Assembly (NCBI GenBank): GCA_022447185.1
Contig: JAKVAY010000051.1
Location: 1 to 64,000 of the forward strand
Direction of reading: 5' to 3'
Length of the DNA stretch: 64,000 nt
Source: Fuerstiella sp.
Lineage (GTDB): Bacteria > Planctomycetota > Planctomycetia > Planctomycetales > Planctomycetaceae
Part shown: positions 37,217-46,732 of the stretch, one piece after another
Layout of the letters: every line of letters starts with the position of its first letter
Position numbering within the stretch: the first letter of the stretch is position 1
Program-made: the position numbers and the translations under genes
Notes under the pieces: generated by a model
The model's database searches: none
What the model saw: the letters and a program-made list of their open reading frames with translations, nothing else
Told to the model about the DNA's origin: nothing

Positions 37217-38725
37217 TCAGGCCAGTTTCTTTTCTGCAATCGTACCGGCTGGCGTTGTTTTTACGTCGTATCCCGCCTGCTCAAGCTGTGCACGAATTTC
37301 GTCTGACTTCGGCCAGTCTTTTGCGGCACGTGCTTCATCCATCATCGCACACAGCGAGATAATATCCGGCTGGTCATCGGAATCGGCCTGTTCGGTGCCC
37401 GTATCACCCAATGGAGCCACTGCCAGAACGGAATTGATGCGATCGAGTATTCCCAAAGATTCCGCCGCATCCGGGTGATCACCGGACGCCCAGGGCAATA
37501 CAGCTCCCAGTGCACCAGCAACATTCACGTCGTCTGCAAGACACTGACCGAATGCCTGCAGTATCGGATGTGATGCATCAATGTTGGCTGATTCGGAGGT
37601 CTGTGATTCCAGACGCGATCTCAGCTCCTGAAGTCGCTTCACCACACCGGCCGAATCCTGGAGTCCCTTCTTTGTGAAGTTCATATTGGATCGATAGTGT
37701 GACTTGATGAGCTCCAGACGTAGGACGGCCGGGTGGACTTCATTACCCGTCGCACGTCCTTCCAGTACATCCCGAACGGTCCAGAAATTACCGGTACTTT
37801 TGGACATTTTCTCGCCTTCAACCATGAGAAAACGAGCGTGCATCCAGAACTGAGCGAACGAATCAGCACCTGTTGCACCACGGGACTGGGCGATTTCACA
37901 TTCATGATGTGGAAAGATGAGATCTTCACCACCAGTGTGAATATCAATGATATCTCTGCCAAGGCGTTTGCGAGCCATACATGAACACTCGATGTGCCAT
38001 CCAGGGTAGCCGGTGCCCCACGGAGAATCCCACTTCATAATGTGGGAGGAGTCTGCTTTCCACAGCATAAAGTCAGCCGGATGTCGTTTGCCAGCCTGAT
38101 CGGAATCACGGATCCGACCGCCGGCTCCCGTCTGCAGCTGGTCCAGCGTGTTTCCGCTCAACTTCCCATAGTCACTGAAGCTTTCCACGCTGTAGTAAAC
38201 CACTCCATCCGGTCCGACGTAGGCGTGATTCCGGTCGATCAGCTGACTGATCATTTCCTGCATCACTTCGATATTTTGAGTTGCGTGCAGAATATTGTCG
38301 TCGTATTCAAAAGCGACCTTCATTCCGAGCTGCCGCGCATCTTCCAGAAACGCGTCGGTATAGAATTGCGCAATTTGATATGGATCATCAGGATTTTCAA
38401 CGGCCCCCTCCGGAACTTTCCCTGACTTCTTGTCTTCTCTGATTCGTTTGGCGGCGGCTTCCATTTTGTCTTCACCTGCGCCGTCGGCTACGGCATCGTC
38501 GGTCATGTGACCGACGTCCGTAATGTTCATCACCTGGTGTACGTTGTGTCCGAAGAATTCCAGAGTACGACGAATCAGATCGGCAAAGAGGAATGACCGA
38601 AAATTTCCAATGTGGGCGAAGTCGTAAACGGTCGGACCGCAGCCGTACATGCGGACGCATTCACTGTCGACCGGCGCGAATGATTCCACAGTGTTTGTCA
38701 ACGTATTGTAGAACCGAATGTCCAT
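37217..38725 (-). CDS. cysS: Cysteinyl-tRNA synthetase
   Basis: A 502-residue class I aminoacyl-tRNA synthetase that charges tRNA-Cys. C29 in G-C-G-P-T-V-Y-D is the first zinc ligand, A-H-I-G-N (37-41) is the HIGH signature, I-E-C-S-C-M and the H-H-E-C-E-I region supply the other zinc ligands, and KMSKS is near residues 305-309. A long acidic/basic insertion follows T-D-V-G-H (about residues 75-115). The start at 38725 gives MDIRFYNT, as in other CysS, with GAGAG six bases upstream; ATG 38731 is two codons earlier but overlaps that site. It is cytoplasmic and essential. Confidence 0.95.
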   Translation of the reverse strand: MDIRFYNTLTNTVESFAPVDSECVRMYGCGPTVYDFAHIGNFRSFLFADLIRRTLEFFGHNVHQVMNITDVGHMTDDAVADGAGEDKMEAAAKRIREDKKSGKVPEGAVENPDDPYQIAQFYTDAFLEDARQLGMKVAFEYDDNILHATQNIEVMQEMISQLIDRNHAYVGPDGVVYYSVESFSDYGKLSGNTLDQLQTGAGGRIRDSDQAGKRHPADFMLWKADSSHIMKWDSPWGTGYPGWHIECSCMARKRLGRDIIDIHTGGEDLIFPHHECEIAQSRGATGADSFAQFWMHARFLMVEGEKMSKSTGNFWTVRDVLEGRATGNEVHPAVLRLELIKSHYRSNMNFTKKGLQDSAGVVKRLQELRSRLESQTSESANIDASHPILQAFGQCLADDVNVAGALGAVLPWASGDHPDAAESLGILDRINSVLAVAPLGDTGTEQADSDDQPDIISLCAMMDEARAAKDWPKSDEIRAQLEQAGYDVKTTPAGTIAEKKLA

Positions 38726-38856
38726 TGACATCTCTCAGATCAGAAAATCAAAAATGGAAGGCTTGCCGTGATGACCGGCAGCTGGAAGTGTACGGAAAGG
38801 AAGATCCGATCCCGGAGACAAAAAAAAGTTTTTCTGCGGCAGTTTAGTTGATTGCC

Positions 38857-38951
38857 GAATATTCGTCAGGCCGGACTCACGACCAGTTCGTCGGTCGCGA
38901 ACAGCGTACGTACGACTCGGTCAGGCATGCTGAGTGAGTCGTGAGATATTC
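38857..38951. repeat. Structured intergenic inverted/direct repeat cluster
   Basis: Immediately after the Ig-like gene stop lie nested repeats. ACTCACGAC (38875-38883) pairs with GTCGTGAG (38938-38945), and GAATATTC (38857-38864) with GATATTC (38945-38951), giving a long imperfect stem. Inside, GTCAGGC occurs twice (38865-38871 and 38920-38926). A run of seven Ts in minus-strand reading follows about 30 bases further (38819-38827 on plus as As). It could be a terminator for the minus-strand Ig-like gene or an intergenic repeat. Confidence 0.45.
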
Positions 38952-38956
38952 AGAAA

Positions 38957-40612
38957 TCAGTAGCCGATCCTCTGGGCGACCTTTTCTACGCCCAGCATAC
39001 GGGCCTTTGGACGCTGCAGGTCGATTAATACCGGTTGAGATGTTTGTGCATTCCCAATGTTTCCGGCCGCATCCTTTGCGAGCAGACGAAAGTGCATGCT
39101 GTGTGGCATGTTGGGAGTCACTGGCCATTCATAGTGACTGCGATTAGCCTGCCAGTCAAAGACAGGGACCCACGGTCCGGACAATGACGTGGCCCACTCC
39201 AGTCGTACAGCTGTCGATTGGATATCAAACACCTTCCATGTCAGATTGACGGATGCAGTTCCATTGACGACAACCTGGGGTTGCCCAAATTCCACACTGG
39301 GAGCCGTTTGATCGACTGTGACGAGGATTTCGGGACAGTCACCCGGCTGAGGTGGAGGATCAATAAATCCGACACCGTTTCGTACGCGAATTGCGAAACC
39401 AAACGTCCCTTCGCCCTGGACATCCACCTGCATGGGACTCTGTACATCCATATCGTTGCCATACCGAAACCACTGTTGCCCGTTATCTTCCGTTACAAAC
39501 AGTTCGACGGCACTCACTCCGGATGGCCCAACGTCTTCCAGTGTATATGCAACATTGAATAAAGGTTTCGAGACCAGTTGTGACGCCAGTTGCTCCGACG
39601 TTGCGTTCGGCGATACAGAATATTGTCCGGTCATCTGCCACGGCAGTCCGGACGGATTCATTCGTGGCACCTGGTTGTCAGGAATGCTCGGTACCGAATA
39701 CTGCGTTTGCGACATTGACTGATTTGAAAAGCCAGGAGTCGCAGATGCTGACTGCTGTGGAGGTGCTGTGACCGGCGCCAAACCACTGTTATCAGTGGGC
39801 ATGTGCACTGGCTGTTCGTGCACAGGTGCAGGTGCAGGTGCAGTCCGAATTGGTCCATGCTGTGAAAACGGAGATGGTCCCACAGGGGTTGTAGCTGCTG
39901 GCGGTGCGAAAACGGGACCTTTCTGCCAATCAGCACTATTGGTTGACGGTGCGACCGAACGAGATGTGGGCGGAGCTGTTGCCAATACGATTTCTCGGCT
40001 GGAGATCCCGGTATTGCCGGCGTGATCGGACAGTTGCGCTCGAACAGCCATCGAGTTTCCGGATCGGGATTGAATCGTTGTGTGACCGGAAGCGGATGGA
40101 TGTACGTCAAGCACCTTCCAGCGACCTTCCGGGCCTTCCGCGTATTCAATCGTCAGTGTTTCAGGGACAAAGTCATCATTGCTGCTCCAGCGCACTTCGA
40201 CACTGCCGTTGCCGGAATCGCTGAGATCCAGGTTGAGAGTCGGTGCAGTTGTGTCAACGACCACCTGAAGCTCCGGTGTTAGCGGACCTGGAGATTCGTC
40301 CATATTCCCGGCTGAGTCTGTCATACGAATCGCGAACTGCCACGCGCCGTCGGTTGGAGCGGAGAATTCAAAACCACCGGAGGACAGGGGAACACGCTGC
40401 AATTGTCTCATGGGGCCGCCGTCTCTGGCACCGAACAGTACAGCAGACCATTCAGCTGTCCCGTCACTGTGAAAGTCGACAACGAATGGAATCCGAAATC
40501 TCGTTGAATTGGTCAACCTGGTGAGTGCCTGTTCCGCAGACACAGCATTGGTTGCCATCAAACTGGTCAACACCAAGACCATCGTAGCATATGTGACCCT
40601 GTGCAGTTTCAT
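38957..40612 (-). CDS. Secreted protein with Ig-like domains, unknown function
   Basis: A 551-residue protein with a signal peptide (hydrophobic stretch at residues ~8-24, cleavage after V-S-A). Three Ig/fibronectin-like repeats can be seen: each has W-x-F-A/F-G-F-A-I-R, a D-x-T-A-P-x-L/V block and V-x-L-x-W/V-R-W; D-T-T-A-P-T-L-N-L and D-Q-T-A-P-S-V-E-F mark two of them, separated by a Pro/Gln/Ser-rich linker (about residues 215-330) that includes a Pro-Ala run coded by three AGGTGC-type hexamers. The repeats S-A-G-N-M-D, H-A-G-N-T-G and A-A-G-N-I-G are typical. Likely a cell-surface or envelope protein; function unknown. ATG 40612 has AAGGA upstream. Confidence 0.7.
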   Translation of the reverse strand: MKLHRVTYATMVLVLTSLMATNAVSAEQALTRLTNSTRFRIPFVVDFHSDGTAEWSAVLFGARDGGPMRQLQRVPLSSGGFEFSAPTDGAWQFAIRMTDSAGNMDESPGPLTPELQVVVDTTAPTLNLDLSDSGNGSVEVRWSSNDDFVPETLTIEYAEGPEGRWKVLDVHPSASGHTTIQSRSGNSMAVRAQLSDHAGNTGISSREIVLATAPPTSRSVAPSTNSADWQKGPVFAPPAATTPVGPSPFSQHGPIRTAPAPAPVHEQPVHMPTDNSGLAPVTAPPQQSASATPGFSNQSMSQTQYSVPSIPDNQVPRMNPSGLPWQMTGQYSVSPNATSEQLASQLVSKPLFNVAYTLEDVGPSGVSAVELFVTEDNGQQWFRYGNDMDVQSPMQVDVQGEGTFGFAIRVRNGVGFIDPPPQPGDCPEILVTVDQTAPSVEFGQPQVVVNGTASVNLTWKVFDIQSTAVRLEWATSLSGPWVPVFDWQANRSHYEWPVTPNMPHSMHFRLLAKDAAGNIGNAQTSQPVLIDLQRPKARMLGVEKVAQRIGY

Positions 40613-41037
40613 CCCGACATTCCTTCGTGCCGTACCAGGATGTACAAATCGCCATCCGGCCATGAATACTTCCGACTCTTCAAAGCCAAATTCAATCTAT
40701 TCCGACATAATCTGTATCGGAGGCACAAAATCAGGGACTTGACGTGAATCTGTCGCTGGTGCCGTCGGCACTGATTATACAAAGCAGAAACTACCCAAAT
40801 TACCAATCGGTAGATGCCCCCAAACGTTGACCGGTAAATTTGACCGGTTGTGTGGTCGTCGTGCACGCTTAGAATTTGACTGTGTTTCCATTAAAATAGA
40901 ATCTTTACCAGAGCGATGGTGGAGATCCTGTTGAACATGTCCGGGCAGTATACGTTTGTTGACTACGACGTATCGCGCGAACATTCCCGTGACGAAACCA
41001 CATCCTTTCCCTATCGACGTGATTCAGGAATCTTTTG
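40613..41037. other. Divergent intergenic region
   Basis: About 425 bp between the Ig-like and CDGSH genes, on opposite strands. AT-rich stretches near 40780-40910 may hold promoters, but no pair of boxes is convincing. No gene is seen. Confidence 0.35.
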
Positions 41038-41250
41038 ATGGCAGACACAAAAGTTACGGTGCGCGACAATGGTCCATTGCTGGTAACCGGTTTCGGCGTG
41101 GTCGAAGACGCTGAGGGCAATGCATTTGCAACCGGTGGTAAAGAAACGATCGCACTTTGTCGCTGTGGTGCAAGCAAAAACCGTCCGTTCTGCGATGGTG
41201 CTCATCGCGAATGCAACTTTGATGCAGTGGATCGGGCGACAGACGAGTAG
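41038..41250 (+). CDS. CDGSH iron-sulfur protein
   Basis: A 70-residue protein with one CDGSH [2Fe-2S] motif: C41-R-C43-G-A-S-K-N-R-P-F-C52-D-G-A-H56. The three Cys and one His bind the cluster. Small single-domain members are thought to act in electron transfer or cluster sensing. ATG 41038 follows AGGAA by nine bases; an in-frame TTG three bases earlier is also possible. It has no membrane anchor. No neighbour suggests a specific partner. Confidence 0.88.
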   Translation: MADTKVTVRDNGPLLVTGFGVVEDAEGNAFATGGKETIALCRCGASKNRPFCDGAHRECNFDAVDRATDE

Positions 41251-41438
41251 AGCGAACAGCCTTTCGAAGCTCCCGTGTGCGACCGAATTTCTCAGGTTGT
41301 GCACTGCGCTTCCGAAGATTGTGTACGGTGACGGAAAGGTCATCGTTCGTGGACGTGCGCTGTCCGAAATCGGACGGTCTTTCCTTGTCCACAGTGTTGG
41401 CAGTTTGTGCCACACAGTATCTGCCCAGCGTGCCGCCC

Positions 41439-41471
41439 AAAAAAAAAGGGCACCGGCGTGATACCGGTGCC
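41439..41471 (-). terminator. Intrinsic terminator of the repetitive secreted protein gene
   Basis: On the minus strand, an eight-pair perfect stem (GGCACCGG with CCGGTGCC, plus coordinates 41449-41456 and 41464-41471, seven-base loop) is followed by a run of nine Ts (41439-41447 on plus as As). This is a textbook Rho-independent terminator. It sits 115 bp after the stop of the gene at 41587. Confidence 0.88.
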
Positions 41472-41490
41472 GCGAGGATGACGCATCATC

Positions 41491-41548
41491 AGGAGGTTGA
41501 GGGGGAGAGGGAAGGGGGGAGAAGAGACGTGAGTGAGGGGAGGGGGGT
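41491..41548. other. Polypurine tract
   Basis: A 58-bp stretch is about 90 percent purine on the plus strand, with several G-runs of four to six. It lies between the gene stop at 41587 and the terminator, so in the transcript it would be a pyrimidine-rich 3' tail. Such tracts can form triplex or G-quadruplex structures. Confidence 0.5.
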
Positions 41549-41586
41549 GTCTCAACAGGTCGATCTTTACACGACCGCCCCTGGTC

Positions 41587-42696
41587 TCAATCTTCTGAAT
41601 TCAGCGTCAGTGTTAACTGAGTATCATCCGTGGCTGAACTTCTTCTGGCTGTCCTGTGTGAAGTGCGTGACCACCCACTGGACTTAGTAGCTGTCGTCAC
41701 CCGAGAATCAACGGCGGGGAAGACCATTTTCTTTGGATCGTTCGATACACCGCCGTCAAAACTTTCCATCGTATCCAGCGGCACCATATCTCGTGAGTTG
41801 CTGGAACGGTGGAAATGTCCACTGTCTTCGATGCCCTCTCCGTCATCAGCAAACGGCGTCTTTTCGTCCTTTTCTCGCCTGGCGGAGCGCTGAAAGCTGG
41901 GGTCTGGTTCAGGGTTGTGTGCGGTTCGACTGTCTTCAATGATCGGTGCGAATGCGGTCGTGCTGCCCAATCCATACCCGCCGTATCCATAAGCAAGTCG
42001 ACTACCAATTGGAACCGTACGGTAGGCCGTCTGAGGTCGCATGACCGTCACGACGCGGTCGCGATAGTTCAGCTTTTGGACTGCAACACGTTCCGTTGTT
42101 TTGTGGGCCACCATTTTGGTTTCATGAACGGATACTCGGCGCGTTCCCCGGACGGCCACCTGTCGTGTGACGGGAACCGAACAGGCCATCATTTTGGGTA
42201 CATACTGTCGCGACGTATAGTATTTGGGTGTAAATGCGGATCGGAATGAGTAGCCGGTTCGATTGAGCCAGCCAATGACTCCTGGCCGTGCATCGACCTG
42301 GCAGGGAGAAGGTTTTTGAGTTGGGGTGTATCGTGTGATCCAGCGTCCCATATCACGTGTTACGGTGCGATGCTCAGTGACATTTTGGTAGGACACCGTA
42401 GGGACTTCGACTTCACGTTGGGTGGTCATGGGTTTCATGACCGTTACTTCGCGGTCTTCGTATGACGTTCGATAATAGGGTTCACGTACCGTTTGCTTTT
42501 CGCGACGAAATGTCGTAACCGGCACCTGCTGATAGCAGGTCGTTCGTATCGGTTGAATCGGAACACATGCGGAAACTGGTGCAGCAACCGTACCGCAGTC
42601 GGAACAGCCATCTCCGAAATACTGGGCGTTTGCCACTGACATACTCAGGACGACGGCCGTATTGAGAGCAGCACGGAACATCTGGCTGGGCAACAT
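41587..42696 (-). CDS. Repetitive secreted planctomycete protein, unknown function
   Basis: A 369-residue protein with a signal peptide (residues 1-24, ending V-A-N-A) and a Cys-rich start (C-S-D-C-G...C). The central part repeats short Val/Arg/Thr/Tyr segments such as V-T-V-M-K-P-M-T-T-Q-R, V-A-V-R-G-T-R-R-V and V-T-V-M-R-P-Q-T-A-Y-R-T-V, reminiscent of stacked beta-strand repeats. The C-terminal third is charged and disordered-looking. It resembles other planctomycete secreted proteins with such V-x-V-x-R-P repeats, which lack known function. AGGGAAG precedes the start, and a strong terminator lies downstream, so it is probably a single-gene transcript. Confidence 0.7.
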   Translation of the reverse strand: MLPSQMFRAALNTAVVLSMSVANAQYFGDGCSDCGTVAAPVSACVPIQPIRTTCYQQVPVTTFRREKQTVREPYYRTSYEDREVTVMKPMTTQREVEVPTVSYQNVTEHRTVTRDMGRWITRYTPTQKPSPCQVDARPGVIGWLNRTGYSFRSAFTPKYYTSRQYVPKMMACSVPVTRQVAVRGTRRVSVHETKMVAHKTTERVAVQKLNYRDRVVTVMRPQTAYRTVPIGSRLAYGYGGYGLGSTTAFAPIIEDSRTAHNPEPDPSFQRSARREKDEKTPFADDGEGIEDSGHFHRSSNSRDMVPLDTMESFDGGVSNDPKKMVFPAVDSRVTTATKSSGWSRTSHRTARRSSATDDTQLTLTLNSED

Positions 42697-43240
42697 AGCG
42701 TTTTCTTCCCTGAAAGGACTTTTCTGCTCGCGCAGCAGTCATCGCAAGTTGATGATTGTGTCGAGAGACAGGCGGGACGACCGAAGCGAATGATCCCAGT
42801 CAGATCCGCGTGTCCGTCCGTGAACAAGCGGTAGGAATTTCGAATCCGGTGGTATGGTTTGAAGGTTGAGTGGTTTTGAGGTGAGCTGAAGAAGATTGCA
42901 GAGTGTTTGGCCGCAGAACGCGCCAAATGGATGAAACGAGCGTTAACACGTGGCGTGTGGCTGAATTTGCCGGGATGTGTGCCGCGTGTCGGGGGTGATG
43001 TATCGCATTCGGTTGAATTGGGTCAAGGCCGTTTGATGGCACTTGAGCCAAACTTCACGTTTCGTACGAATCCCGTCATTCACAGCTTCATGATCGATGG
43101 GCAGACCGGCAGATTCTGCCGGTCCTCGTCCGATCAGTTTGTCTTATAGCATTGTGTGATGATGGAGGAATCAGGGAGGTAATGTATTCAGCTTCGAGTT
43201 GCAGCAACGTACAGTCGCGACTCCAATTCGACCGGCCAAT

Positions 43241-43278
43241 AAAAAAGGCCGACCGGATTCCACTGGATCCGATCAGCC
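43241..43278 (-). terminator. Orphan intrinsic terminator
   Basis: Reading the minus strand, a 32-base hairpin (plus 43247-43278) has at least ten near-consecutive pairs with two G-U wobbles and a small apical loop, followed by six Ts (43241-43246 on plus as As). It is a good Rho-independent terminator, but no protein gene on the minus strand ends just before it. It may end a small RNA or control the leader of the gene at 42696. Confidence 0.75.
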
Positions 43279-43500
43279 TCTTTCTCATTCGCCGAGGTTC
43301 CACAGTTTCTCAGGCTGTTAACCTCACATCGACTTGCAGGCCCGTTTCTCACGCGAGCTGCCGTCTCTCTCTCTGCTTGCCGCCCCTGTCGGCGGCGGCG
43401 CTGATGCCTCACACCAGCGCGACCTGGGATCTCAACTCCAGGCCAGTCTCTCTCTCAAAAGAATTGATAAGCAACACTGATGCCAATACTCGAGCGTGAC
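43279..43500 (-). ncRNA. Candidate structured small RNA upstream of the orphan terminator
   Basis: The stretch ending at the orphan terminator contains further potential helices in minus-strand reading, including a perfect six-pair GCCGCC/GGCGGC hairpin (plus 43379-43396) and C-C-T-G-G/C-C-A-G-G complementary segments around 43428-43455. No start of transcription can be fixed; the left limit here is set by the terminator and the upstream limit is a guess. I do not recognise 6S, SRP, RNase P or tmRNA signatures. Confidence 0.3.
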
Positions 43501-43715
43501 CGACCTCTCAAGGTGATGACAGGGAAAAAATCGCACTTAGATCCTGAAATTTGCTGGTCAACATCATTTCCGATTTTTCGGTCGCCATCGAACTGAAGGG
43601 GCACGTCATAGCAGGATTGCAGATTCTACAATGGTCCGATGGTGAAAATCTTACAATCCTGTCCTTATGATCCCACAGTGATTCGTCGTCCTGACCGGAA
43701 TTCAAATTCAGACAC

Positions 43716-44207
43716 ATGCCGGAACTTCCGATGATCGATCCTCTCCACCCGCATGACCACTGGATGAAACGAGCGCTCGATCAGGCCGTAGCTGCATTCA
43801 ACTCGGATGAAGTTCCGGTAGGGGCAGTGGTTGTTTGCGACAATCAAATCATCGCTGCGGCTCACAACCAGCGTGAAATGCTCAATGATCCGACCGCTCA
43901 TGCAGAAATGATTGCGATCACTCAGGCAGCTGATGCTTTGGGATCATGGAGATTGCTGGAATGCACACTGTATGTAACTCTCGAACCATGCCCAATGTGT
44001 GCCGGGGCCATCGTGCAGGCTCGAATTCCCTGGGTTGTCTATGGAGCGAGTGATCCCAAAGCGGGAGCATGTGATTCGCTGTTTCACATCACGGGAGACA
44101 TCCGCATGAATCATCAGGCTGCAGTGCTGGGTGGAGTGATGAAGGAAGACTGCCGTGCAATTCTTCAGGAGTTTTTTCAGAAACAGCGGGCACAGGGGAA
44201 GAAGTAA
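43716..44207 (+). CDS. tadA: tRNA-adenosine deaminase
   Basis: A 163-residue cytidine-deaminase-fold protein that converts A34 to inosine in tRNA-Arg. The zinc site is H62-A-E64 (the Glu is the proton shuttle) with P-C92-P-M-C95. D-E-V-P-V-G-A-V-V at residues 31-39 and the N-x-x-x-x-x-x-D-P-T-A-H-A-E block are the TadA pattern. The C-terminal region has G-G-V-M-K-E-D-C and a final amphipathic helix. The start is ATG 43716; an in-frame ATG at 43731 is possible. It is followed six bases later by the CPBP protease gene, likely co-transcribed. Confidence 0.9.
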   Translation: MPELPMIDPLHPHDHWMKRALDQAVAAFNSDEVPVGAVVVCDNQIIAAAHNQREMLNDPTAHAEMIAITQAADALGSWRLLECTLYVTLEPCPMCAGAIVQARIPWVVYGASDPKAGACDSLFHITGDIRMNHQAAVLGGVMKEDCRAILQEFFQKQRAQGKK

Positions 44208-44213
44208 CCTGGA

Positions 44214-44819
44214 ATGACTGAAAACTATCCTCGATTGAAAATTACGCACAGCCAGTTCCTGATCGGGGCAGGTGTCGTGGAAGGAAGTTTGCTCCTGACT
44301 GCATTTTTCCTTGGCTGGCTCATGGGATTCGGTCCAACAGAGCATTTGTCGTGGAGTTGGGTTGATCTGGGTTATGGCCTGCTGGCAACTCTGCCAATGC
44401 TGTTCATGCTGCTGGCGATGCTGATGGTACCTGGATCAGGAATTCGCCGGATTCGTGAATTCCTGCGTGACACACTGGGCCCATTCCTGTCGAGGTGCCG
44501 GATCGTTGATCTGTTGCTGCTCGCGGTTCTGGCAGGCGTATGCGAAGAAGTACTGTTTCGAGGGTTCCTGTATGGCTACATTCAGCAGTACGATCGAAGT
44601 TTGGCAATTCTGGTCAGCAATCTGGCGTTCGGGCTTGCGCACCTGGTGACACCGCTTTATGGATTCCTGGCCGGGATGGCGGGACTATATCTCACGGCGC
44701 TGATTGTTGTGGATCCCTCACCCAATCTGCTGATTCCCATCACGGCCCATGTCGGATATGACTTTGTGGCGTTTCTGTATGTGGCGCACGAATTTCGCAG
44801 GCATGTCGTACAGCCATAG
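44214..44819 (+). CDS. CPBP-family intramembrane protease
   Basis: A 201-residue membrane protein with about six hydrophobic segments. The CPBP/Abi signature is present: C-E111-E112-V-L-F-R116-G in one membrane helix, then F-G-L-A-H in the next and a later H in the last (T-A-H-V-G-Y-D). These are the Glu and His residues of the glutamic endopeptidase family related to CAAX prenyl protease 2. Only six bases separate it from tadA, so it is probably translated from the same message. Its target is unknown. Confidence 0.82.
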   Translation: MTENYPRLKITHSQFLIGAGVVEGSLLLTAFFLGWLMGFGPTEHLSWSWVDLGYGLLATLPMLFMLLAMLMVPGSGIRRIREFLRDTLGPFLSRCRIVDLLLLAVLAGVCEEVLFRGFLYGYIQQYDRSLAILVSNLAFGLAHLVTPLYGFLAGMAGLYLTALIVVDPSPNLLIPITAHVGYDFVAFLYVAHEFRRHVVQP

Positions 44820-45111
44820 AGTCACGTCCTCAATCCTGTTATCGGCGAGTGGGTGGGGCAAGTGTCCACAGTGGCGGTCCCGAACCATCGTATTCCACGA
44901 TCGTTGTCACTTTTGGCTATGCCGCACGCTGTCTTTGACGGGAAACCGGGCAAGCGTTACCCCGCCTTCGGCCCAACCGACCATCCCCACATTCGAAGAC
45001 CATTTGAGACGCAATGGAGTCGGTCATTCGCGAGCCAGGTCGGTACAAGACATTTGCCGAACCGGTCGATGCCATCGACTGTGAACTGTAACTCCGTTAT
45101 CAACGAATTTA

Positions 45112-46578
45112 CTACGCAAACAGTGCTGAGACAGCTTCCGCCTTGACCAGCTCTCGCGGCTGGTTCAGATGATTGTGGACGATCGTATCGGGTGCGATGC
45201 CGAAACTTTCGTAGATTGTTGCCAGCAACTGACCGGGATGGACCGGATCTTCCAGAGGGGCTGACGCTGTCTGGTCACTCTTGCCGTGTACATAGCCACG
45301 TTTAATTCCGGCTCCCGCGACCAGAGCTGTGTAACAGTAGGGCCAGTGATCTCTTCCGTCATCAGAATTGTCATTCCCTGACGTACTGACGCCGCGTTGA
45401 GGAGAACGGCCAAATTCTCCGACGGCTACAACCAGCGTTTCATCTAACAACCCGCGTTCGTCCAGATCCGCCAGCAGTGTGGACAGACCACCGTCAAGCA
45501 TCGGAGCGGACTGATTCTTCATTCGTTTAGACAATCCGGAGTGTACGTCCCACGAATGATTATTGCTGTTGGCGACCTTTGGCCAGACCACTTCGACCAC
45601 CCGTGTTCCCGCTTCAACCAGGCGTCGAGCGAGCAGCAGAGACTGACCGAATGTGTTCCGACCATACTGATCTCGCAACTCGCGGGATTCCTGTTCGATT
45701 GCGAATGCATCGCGAGCCCGTCCGGATGAAATCAAAGACAACGCCTGTTCGTAGTACTGGTTGAGTTTGTAATCCTTGACGGCGTTCTCGACCGCCGGCA
45801 TTCCTTTGTTGATTACATCGCGCAGTCTGGCTCGACGCTTCATGCGACCCCCGTACACATCGGCACGCATCTCCAGATCAGACACATTGATACGATCCAT
45901 CTTCTTCATGTCCATATCGTCGCCGGCCGGATACAGATAGTATGGATCGTAGGCCTTGCCGAGGAATCCGGCAGTGCCTGCTTTGCCAACCACATTGCTT
46001 TCCTGAAGAGGACGGGGCAGCATGACAAATGGCAGCATTGGTTCGACAGGCGGCTTCAGCCGAATGATGTTTGAGCCAAAGTTTGGAAAGTCTTTGGGAC
46101 TCGGTGGTTCCAGCTGGCCTGAGGGACTCACTTTGTCGGTCGTATAACCGGTCATCATTTGATAGATGGCAGCGGTGTGGTTGAAGAGACCATTGGGCGT
46201 GTAGGCCATGGCCCGAATCAGGGTTGCTTTATCGATGACCTGGGCAAGTTTGGGAAGCAACTCCGTAAACTGAACTCCTGGCAGCTTTGTGTTGATCGGT
46301 TTGAATACCGATTTGACGTTGTCAGGAGTCCCTTCTTTGGGATCCCACAGATCTAGATGGCTGGGACCACCCTGGAGATAGCAGAGAATTACACTTTTTG
46401 CTCTGCCCCAGCCAGTGCCGGCGGATTCATTTGCCTGGACAGACTGCGCCTGAAGCAGACCACCCAAAGAAAGTCCCAGCATGCTGCTACCACCGACTCG
46501 CAGAACATCACGGCGAGTTACGCCCAGATCGGAGTCACACAGGTCTTTGGCTGGCTGGCCTGGAATACGAATCAGCAT
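45112..46578 (-). CDS. DUF1501 protein, partner of the adjacent PSD1/DUF1553 gene
   Basis: A 488-residue DUF1501 protein with a Tat-like leader ([22 protein letters not shown]). Core motifs: [40 protein letters not shown] and D-H-W-P. Its alkaline-phosphatase-like fold suggests a hydrolase, but the activity is unproven. It starts 154 bp after the stop of the large cytochrome gene on the same strand, the standard planctomycete pairing, and AGGA lies upstream of its start. The pair is probably transcribed together and exported. Confidence 0.9.
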   Translation of the reverse strand: MLIRIPGQPAKDLCDSDLGVTRRDVLRVGGSSMLGLSLGGLLQAQSVQANESAGTGWGRAKSVILCYLQGGPSHLDLWDPKEGTPDNVKSVFKPINTKLPGVQFTELLPKLAQVIDKATLIRAMAYTPNGLFNHTAAIYQMMTGYTTDKVSPSGQLEPPSPKDFPNFGSNIIRLKPPVEPMLPFVMLPRPLQESNVVGKAGTAGFLGKAYDPYYLYPAGDDMDMKKMDRINVSDLEMRADVYGGRMKRRARLRDVINKGMPAVENAVKDYKLNQYYEQALSLISSGRARDAFAIEQESRELRDQYGRNTFGQSLLLARRLVEAGTRVVEVVWPKVANSNNHSWDVHSGLSKRMKNQSAPMLDGGLSTLLADLDERGLLDETLVVAVGEFGRSPQRGVSTSGNDNSDDGRDHWPYCYTALVAGAGIKRGYVHGKSDQTASAPLEDPVHPGQLLATIYESFGIAPDTIVHNHLNQPRELVKAEAVSALFA

Positions 46579-46732
46579 GGTCGGTTCCTGTACAAGATGA
46601 TGACGGCAAACAAGGCATCAGGCCGTTGGGGAATGATATCAGATTTCAGCGGGATATGGGAATAAATGACGGATTGACCGCGTGTCAGCAGGCTCTTCGC
46701 TCTGAGAGGAGACCCACCTCTACGCGAATTGA

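Larger units (their letters stand above)
42697..43715. other. 1 kb coding-poor gap
   Basis: This gap separates the repetitive protein gene (minus) from tadA (plus). No open frame looks coding. It holds a perfect eight-pair hairpin at 43104-43124 (GACCGGCA and TGCCGGTC), an intrinsic terminator at 43241-43278 and a structured stretch at 43279-43500. Promoters for both flanking genes should lie here too. Confidence 0.5.

Noticed and set aside
39824-39843. Hexamer microsatellite as a phase-variable repeat
   Set aside because: Only three hexamer units (in-frame Pro-Ala), so length changes would not shift the frame and expansion is not evident.
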